DNA from: Euperipatoides rowelli
Lineage: Eukaryota > Onychophora > Udeonychophora > Euonychophora > Peripatopsidae
Strand: one strand, 5' to 3'
Length of the DNA: 12,130 bases
NCBI GenBank assembly: GCA_003024985.2
Contig: PXIH01S0004834.1
Shown here: positions 8,687 through 12,130 of the stretch, in pieces
How the letters are laid out: each line of letters opens with the position of its first letter
How positions within the stretch are numbered: position 1 is the stretch's first letter
Program-made: the position numbers and the translations under genes
Notes under the pieces: model-generated
What the model saw: the letters and a program-made list of their open reading frames with translations, nothing else
The model's database searches: none
What the model was told of the DNA's origin: nothing

Positions 8687-9228
8687 TTAAAGGTCAAATG
8701 TAATGAATTTTTAAATTTTTTTTTATTATTGATTTTCAACATAATTACTAAAAAACAATTTAAAATGCATTACAAAAAATTTATTTTAAGATAACAATAA
8801 GGATTTTTTTGGGATCCGATATTTTTATGACAAAACTGTTTCTATATCTGTTTAGGTGGTGTTGATTTATGCTGTAAATAGAGTGCAGTTCCGCTTGTAG
8901 TAAAGTTTTTTTTTTTTAAACAAATTGGACAAAGGATGAATTTGATTATGATTCTGTACAAATATTGGTGTAATGTAGCTGTGACGAAGATTGTATAGTT
9001 TAGTATAGAAGCTATCATTTCTCGACGACATACCAAAATATCTTCCCTGGTGTATACTATAGATAATGTTGTTTTAAGAGGGCGGAGCTCAATACAAATA
9101 TTTTAAAAATTGAATTGTAAATAACCTTTTTTTTTCTTTTCTTCTGGTGAAATTTTTTTTAGTAGGCTAATTATCTTTGAAAATCAATAATAAAAAAATA
9201 ATAAAAATCTGTTACATTTGGCCTTCAA
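8687..9228 (+). mobile_element. TTAA-flanked MITE, copy B
   Basis: The left end TTAAAGGTCAAATGTAA (8687-8703) matches the reverse complement of the right end, TTGAAGGCCAAATGTAA. The match continues with about four in five bases identical over the first ~60 positions, through TTATTATTGATTTTCAA and ATAATTA. The flanks are TTAA on the left and TCAA on the right, as expected for a TTAA target duplication with one mutation. The interior is homologous to copy A at 5857-6475, and the two differ at many positions and small indels, so both insertions are old. There is no transposase frame. The non-LTR relic at 9278 begins about 50 bases beyond its right end. Confidence 0.75.
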
Positions 9229-9277
9229 GTTATATACATAAGGACCTCACAGAATATTGCGATTTAGGTCTCCATAA

Positions 9278-9857
9278 GTAAATCCGACCCTGAGAATGAT
9301 GTTATTTGATGAGGAAATTGGAAAAAAATACAAAGCAAAATGGAAAAGTATGCTTTGGGAAAATATACAATGGCAATAGAAACTATACAGAGTTATAGAG
9401 CATGTTTAAAGAAAGAGATAAAGAGAAAATTAAATAAAAAAAGTATGGAAGAATGCATTAAATGAAAGTATGAAAGGAAGGAATAATGGAAAAGGTAACA
9501 TTTAAAACAGATGGAGTTAAAAAAATAAATAAGGGAGAACGATCTTTATTCAAATATGAAAGGAAGTGGTTATTTCAAGCAAAGAGATGGAAGATAAATG
9601 TGAGGATAAAACACACATAACAAAAAAATGTAGATGATGCAATGAGGAGGAAAGTCTATAACATATATTACATTGTGAAAAGTGAAGACGAGAAAAAAAG
9701 GAAAAATGGAGTGGAGGAAGAATTGAAGAGCTGATTGGAATTTTGTGATGGGAGGGAGAGGGCAGAAGGCTGGATAGGGTAGTGAAGGAATTGTTTAAGA
9801 GATAATGTACCAACAAATAATTCAACATTCTATCTCAATATCTATATAATAAAAAAA
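9278..9857 (+). mobile_element. Decayed non-LTR retrotransposon 3' end
   Basis: In one frame (codons starting at 9278) the sequence reads like the C-terminal part of a LINE ORF2, broken by about a dozen stops. It opens with MLFDEEIGKKYKAKWKSMLW. From 9629 it gives CR-stop-CNEEESL-stop-HILHC, a CX2CX7HX3C zinc-binding motif of the kind that closes many non-LTR ORF2 proteins. It then gives RIEELIGIL and EGEGRRLDRVVKELFKR before a final TAA (9803-9805). Several internal stops are TGA where CGA would restore arginine, as CpG decay produces. A short AT-rich 3' UTR ends at AATAAA (9848-9853) and an A-run. The element is 5'-truncated, dead, and plus-oriented. The clade cannot be named from this piece. 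Confidence 0.7.
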
Positions 9858-9952
9858 GTAGAATTATATGTATACAGTATTGGTAAATATTGCTCTTCCT
9901 CCTCAACCACTCATCTAATAAACCAATTTAAATATTTTTTTTGTTCCTGTAG

Positions 9953-10170
9953 GCCATTTACAACTAAGACTAAAAAAAAAAGTCTTAGACTACTCTAGAC
10001 CAGGAAAATTGTTCTTTGCACCCATGAAATATTTCCAAAGTAATCAACTGCAGAAATTTAATTATGGATGCATTATTTTAAAACATTCGCTGGACTATAA
10101 ACTCCATAAAGATATTAGCAAGGCATTTTACTTACTCGAACACAAACCGGATATTATAGTGAGCTACATT
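9953..10170 (+). CDS. Penultimate exon, unknown membrane protein
   Basis: A strong 3' splice site (T-rich tract then CCTGTAG, AG at 9951-9952), with a branch-like CTAAT about 35 bases upstream, is followed by a frame open for 72 codons from 9955. It ends at ATT|GTAAGT (10170/10171), a near-perfect donor, in phase 0. The peptide is mixed and protein-like, with YSRPGKLFFAPMKYFQ, then FNYGCIILKHSLDYKLHK and AFYLLEHKPDIIVSYI. If the upstream acceptor is not used, an ATG at 10024-10026 could start a 95-residue two-exon protein. An 8-bp inverted repeat around A9 (CTAAGACT/AGTCTTAG, 9964-9988) sits oddly inside the exon start. The family is not recognised. Confidence 0.5.
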
Positions 10171-10392
10171 GTAAGTTTATTTATTTTTTTATTTGTACGC
10201 ATTGGCTTGTGCATTCAGAATGTTTTTATTTTAGTTTGTGACGTACTTACTTTAATTGTTAAGTGCATCATAAACGAGTCTACTTTCTTGAATGTGCGGG
10301 CTAATGCTCATTATACATTCTGTATAATTTAAATGTGCATTTTGTTTTGGCCATAAAGGCTTCTTTTCTATTGTTTTTGTTCTTACCTACAG
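10171..10392 (+). other. Small intron, phase 0
   Basis: It starts GTAAGT and ends in a long pyrimidine tract and TTACCTACAG (AG at 10391-10392). It is 222 bases. It is T-rich compared with the exons. The upstream frame happens to stay open through it until 10332, so a retained-intron product of different C-terminus is possible. Confidence 0.5.
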
Positions 10393-10533
10393 GAGTGGCT
10401 CTCACCACGATTGTCAGGTGCCATCAGTTCGGCGGGAGTCATCTTTATGTTTGTAACCATTCATGGATTATATTTATATTTTACCTTTATTATTTCATAT
10501 ATGCTAGTCAGCAAAGTTGGCCGACTAGTGTAA
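10393..10533 (+). CDS. Last coding exon with hydrophobic helix
   Basis: Joined in phase 0 to the exon ending at 10170, this exon encodes 46 residues and a TAA (10531-10533). It starts EWLSPRLSGAISSAG, continues with a hydrophobic span of about 25-28 residues (GVIFMFVTIHGLYLYF onward) and ends SKVGRLV. The span fits one membrane helix with a short basic tail, so the protein is probably membrane-anchored at its C-terminus. The frame is the only one that both matches the upstream exon phase and gives this composition. GC is locally raised (CGGCGGGAG). TTTGTAAGT just after the stop resembles a donor, so a 3' UTR intron is possible. The family is not recognised. Confidence 0.5.
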   Translation, partial: EWLSPRLSGAISSAGVIFMFVTIHGLYLYFTFIISYMLVSKVGRLV

Positions 10534-10610
10534 TTTGTAAGTATTAGATTTATTTCCTTTCCTCCTTCAACAGTTTTATATAACAATTTAATATTTTTTA
10601 AAATTGGTAT

Positions 10611-10660
10611 AATAAAGTAGTCTAATCAGCTAAAAACAAATACAGTACACTAAAAATAAA
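10611..10660 (+). promoter_or_regulatory. Poly(A) signals for the plus-strand gene
   Basis: AATAAA occurs at 10611-10616 and 10655-10660. The second is followed within 20-35 bases by TTTGTTGTGACC and a T7 run, a good GT/T-rich downstream element. This gives a 3' UTR of roughly 80-150 bases after the TAA at 10531-10533. Confidence 0.45.
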
Positions 10661-10680
10661 GAATTTATATCCACTATTTG

Positions 10681-11226
10681 TTGTGACCATTGCTTTTTTT
10701 AAATGTTTTCCTAGCCAATAATGTTTATTTTTTTTTAATCCTCCAGCTGAGAGCAATTTCTCTTACTTTTGTTTAAAATCACAAATATATATTTTTTTCC
10801 TATTTGCATTTTATTTCATAAAGAATAGATGCTGGTCTGCATGATCTAAACCTCCTGCCATATTATTATAGTTGCAAATCAATTTAGGCCTTGATAATTC
10901 TTCATCTTTCTTAATTTTATTTATACAAGTTATAGCATTGAGATTTGAGAGATTAGGAAGTTAAGGAAGTACCATCCAATACTGATCAATTACTACGTAA
11001 AATGAATTCAACCGAAAAATTGTCAGGACTGCTGCCCGAATACTTCAAAAATAATTGCAACAGACGTTTCTTGATATTTAGATATATCATAAAAAAATGA
11101 AACTTGATAACAGAGTGAGCAGTTGAAATTGACAAAAATTGTAGAACATGGTTTCCACGTTACCCAAAGATGGTTGTGGAGGTTTTTTTAAAAAAATATT
11201 TTTTTAACCCTTTCTCCTCAAATGTA
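10681..11226 (+). other. Mostly non-coding, with one small ORF
   Basis: Apart from the candidate ORF at 10957-11100, no gene is supported. A T7-A7-T-A-T7 block near 11185-11207 precedes the minisatellite. Confidence 0.4.
10957..11100 (+). CDS. Weak candidate small ORF or exon
   Basis: After GATTAG, a poor acceptor because the pyrimidine tract is about 30-50 bases away, a frame of 47 codons ends at TGA (11098-11100). It begins EVKEVPSNTDQLLRKMNSTE. From the internal ATG at 11002-11004 (A at -3) it encodes 32 residues, including KLSGLLPEYFKNNCNRRFL and a KK end. The composition is amphipathic and charged, unlike surrounding translations. No poly(A) signal follows closely. It may be a terminal exon of an isoform of the gene at 9953-10660, a remnant, or chance. 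The family is not recognised. Confidence 0.22.
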   Translation, partial: EVKEVPSNTDQLLRKMNSTEKLSGLLPEYFKNNCNRRFLIFRYIIKK

Positions 11227-11942
11227 GATTCTATATCAACATTATACAAATTTCTCTTCCACTCCACTGCCGATTATATATCGACATAAAAATTTCCACT
11301 CCACTGTCGATTATAATATATCGACATTATAAAAATTTCTCTTCCACTCCACTATCGATTATACAGTATATCGACATTATAAAAATTTATTTCACTCCAC
11401 TGTCCATTATACAGTGTATCAAAATTATAAAAATTTATTTTCCACTCTGTCGATTATATATATAGACATTATAAAATTTTCTCTTCCACTCCACTGCCGA
11501 TTATATATTGAAATTATAAAAATTTATCTTCCACTCCACTGCCGATTATATATCAAAATTATAAAAATTTATCTTCCACTCCACTCGATTATATATCAAC
11601 ATTATAAAATTTCTCTTCCACTCCACTGTTGATTATATATATCAACATTATAAAAATTTATCTTCCACTCCACTGTCGATTGTATCAACATTATAGAAAT
11701 GTCTTCCACTCCACTGTCGATTATATATAGACATAATTTCTCTTCCACTCCACTGGCGATTATATATCAACATAAAATTTATTTCACTCCACTGTTGATT
11801 ATATATATATATCGCCATTATAAAAATTTCTCTTCCACTCCACTGTCGATTATACAGTATATCGACATAAAAATTTCCCTTCCACTCCAATGTCGATTAT
11901 ATATAGACATTATAAAAATGTCTTTTCCACTAAACTGTTGAT
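11227..11942. repeat. Minisatellite, about 16 x ~45 bp
   Basis: Units carry CTTCCACTCCACTG, then TCGATTATATATCGAC, then ATTATAAAAATTT. I count 16 occurrences of the CCACTCCACT word or a clear variant, from 11259 to 11930, a mean spacing of about 45 bases. Units vary by substitutions, TA-dinucleotide length changes and small deletions (one spacing is only ~37). The TCGA...TATATA...TCGA part is an imperfect palindrome in each unit. Because 45 is a multiple of three, reading frames on both strands look like repetitive peptides, but these are not genes. Confidence 0.95.
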
Positions 11943-12130
11943 TAGGGATGCACCGATAAGCACATTGGCCGATTACCGATTAATCGGCCTTTAATAATCG
12001 GCCGATTACCGATTAATCGTCCAACTTTTTATTAAAAGTCAGCAGCCCAATGAAAAATCACTAATTTATTAATTACATAGCGGTAATCGGCCAACTCTTC
12101 ATTAAAAGTCAGCAGCCCAATGAAAAATCC
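11943..12130 (+). mobile_element. Left end of hAT-like element (cut by edge)
   Basis: TAGGGATGCACCGATAAG begins directly after the last minisatellite unit. This terminus, followed by ATCGGCCGATTACCGATTAA words, is of the type seen at hAT element ends in animals. Subterminal structure: GGCCGATTACCGATTAATCG occurs twice (11967-11986 and 12000-12019), and GGTAATCGGCC once inverted (12082-12092). A 40-bp block (12021-12060) recurs 70 bases later (12091-12130) with 37 of 40 bases identical. Insertion into the array predicts that CTGTTGAT (11935-11942) is the 8-bp target duplication. No transposase is visible in this piece. Confidence 0.6.
12021..12130 (+). repeat. Subterminal direct repeat, 70-bp spacing
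   Basis: Two 40-base copies containing ATTAAAAGTCAGCAGCCCAA are separated by 30 bases and differ at 3 positions. They lie inside the hAT-like element and may be the start of a longer tandem series beyond the window, possibly transposase-binding repeats. Confidence 0.85.

Noticed and set aside
8842-9036. Minus-strand 64-codon ORF containing CPICL
   Set aside because: It lies inside MITE copy B. The matching region of copy A is not open, so the frame is not maintained.
9550-9828. Minus-strand 92-codon ORF rich in S and L
   Set aside because: It is the antisense of the purine-rich non-LTR retrotransposon relic, whose plus strand shows the CCHC motif.
10388-10460. Minus-strand reading MTPAELMAPDNRGE ending near a donor-like GTAAGA
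   Set aside because: The plus strand has the better acceptor and a phase-matched partner, and a stop directly follows the minus frame.
10335-10547. Plus-strand 70-codon ORF in another frame over the last exon
   Set aside because: Its frame does not match the phase of the exon ending at 10170, and its first half is the pyrimidine tract of the intron.
11227-11942. Regularly spaced repeats resembling a CRISPR array, and ORFs on both strands with repeating peptides
   Set aside because: The whole ~45-bp unit repeats with no unique spacers, and the DNA is animal-like. The repeating peptides arise because the period is a multiple of three.
1-12130. tRNA, rRNA or other structured RNA genes
   Set aside because: No B-box-like GTTCGA context, cloverleaf or rRNA-like stretch was seen on either strand.

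Overview
The window is strongly AT-rich nuclear DNA from an animal. The evidence is consensus GT...AG splice signals, AATAAA poly(A) signals with GT-rich downstream sequence, a decayed non-LTR retrotransposon, non-autonomous DNA transposons and a long minisatellite. There is no bacterial-style gene packing and no Shine-Dalgarno-led ORF. The frequent motif TAGGCTA/TAGGCC is something I associate with marine deuterostome (echinoderm-like) introns and intergenic DNA. That is a weak hint, not an identification.

Layout. 1-1300: a possible minus-strand first coding exon (61-162) whose gene would continue off the left edge, and a second possible minus-strand exon (1085-1293). 1300-4300: non-coding DNA with a perfect 15-bp palindrome, a G-quadruplex run, and a possible minus-strand 3' end (ORF 3360-3557, AATAAATAAA at 2502-2511). 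4305-5024: a candidate hAT-like non-autonomous transposon. 5716-5772: an imperfect hairpin. 5857-6475 and 8687-9228: two diverged copies of one TTAA-flanked MITE with long terminal inverted repeats. Between them lies a candidate minus-strand terminal exon (7701-7746), its 3' UTR and tandem poly(A) signals (6543-6599). 9278-9857: the dead 3' end of a non-LTR retrotransposon, recognised by its C-terminal CCHC zinc-binding motif. 9953-10660: the best protein-coding candidate, two phase-matched plus-strand exons ending in a stop and a poly(A) signal. They encode the C-terminus of an unrecognised protein with a hydrophobic helix near its end. 11227-11942: about 16 copies of a roughly 45-bp minisatellite. 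11943-12130: the left end of a hAT-like element inserted in that array and cut by the window edge.

The genes do not form a visible system. Each gene fragment is partial, and none could be assigned to a family by eye. The best-supported content is the transposon and repeat landscape. I see no evidence of a new biological system here. The items most worth following are the TTAA MITE family, the two-exon membrane-protein end, and the minisatellite/hAT junction.
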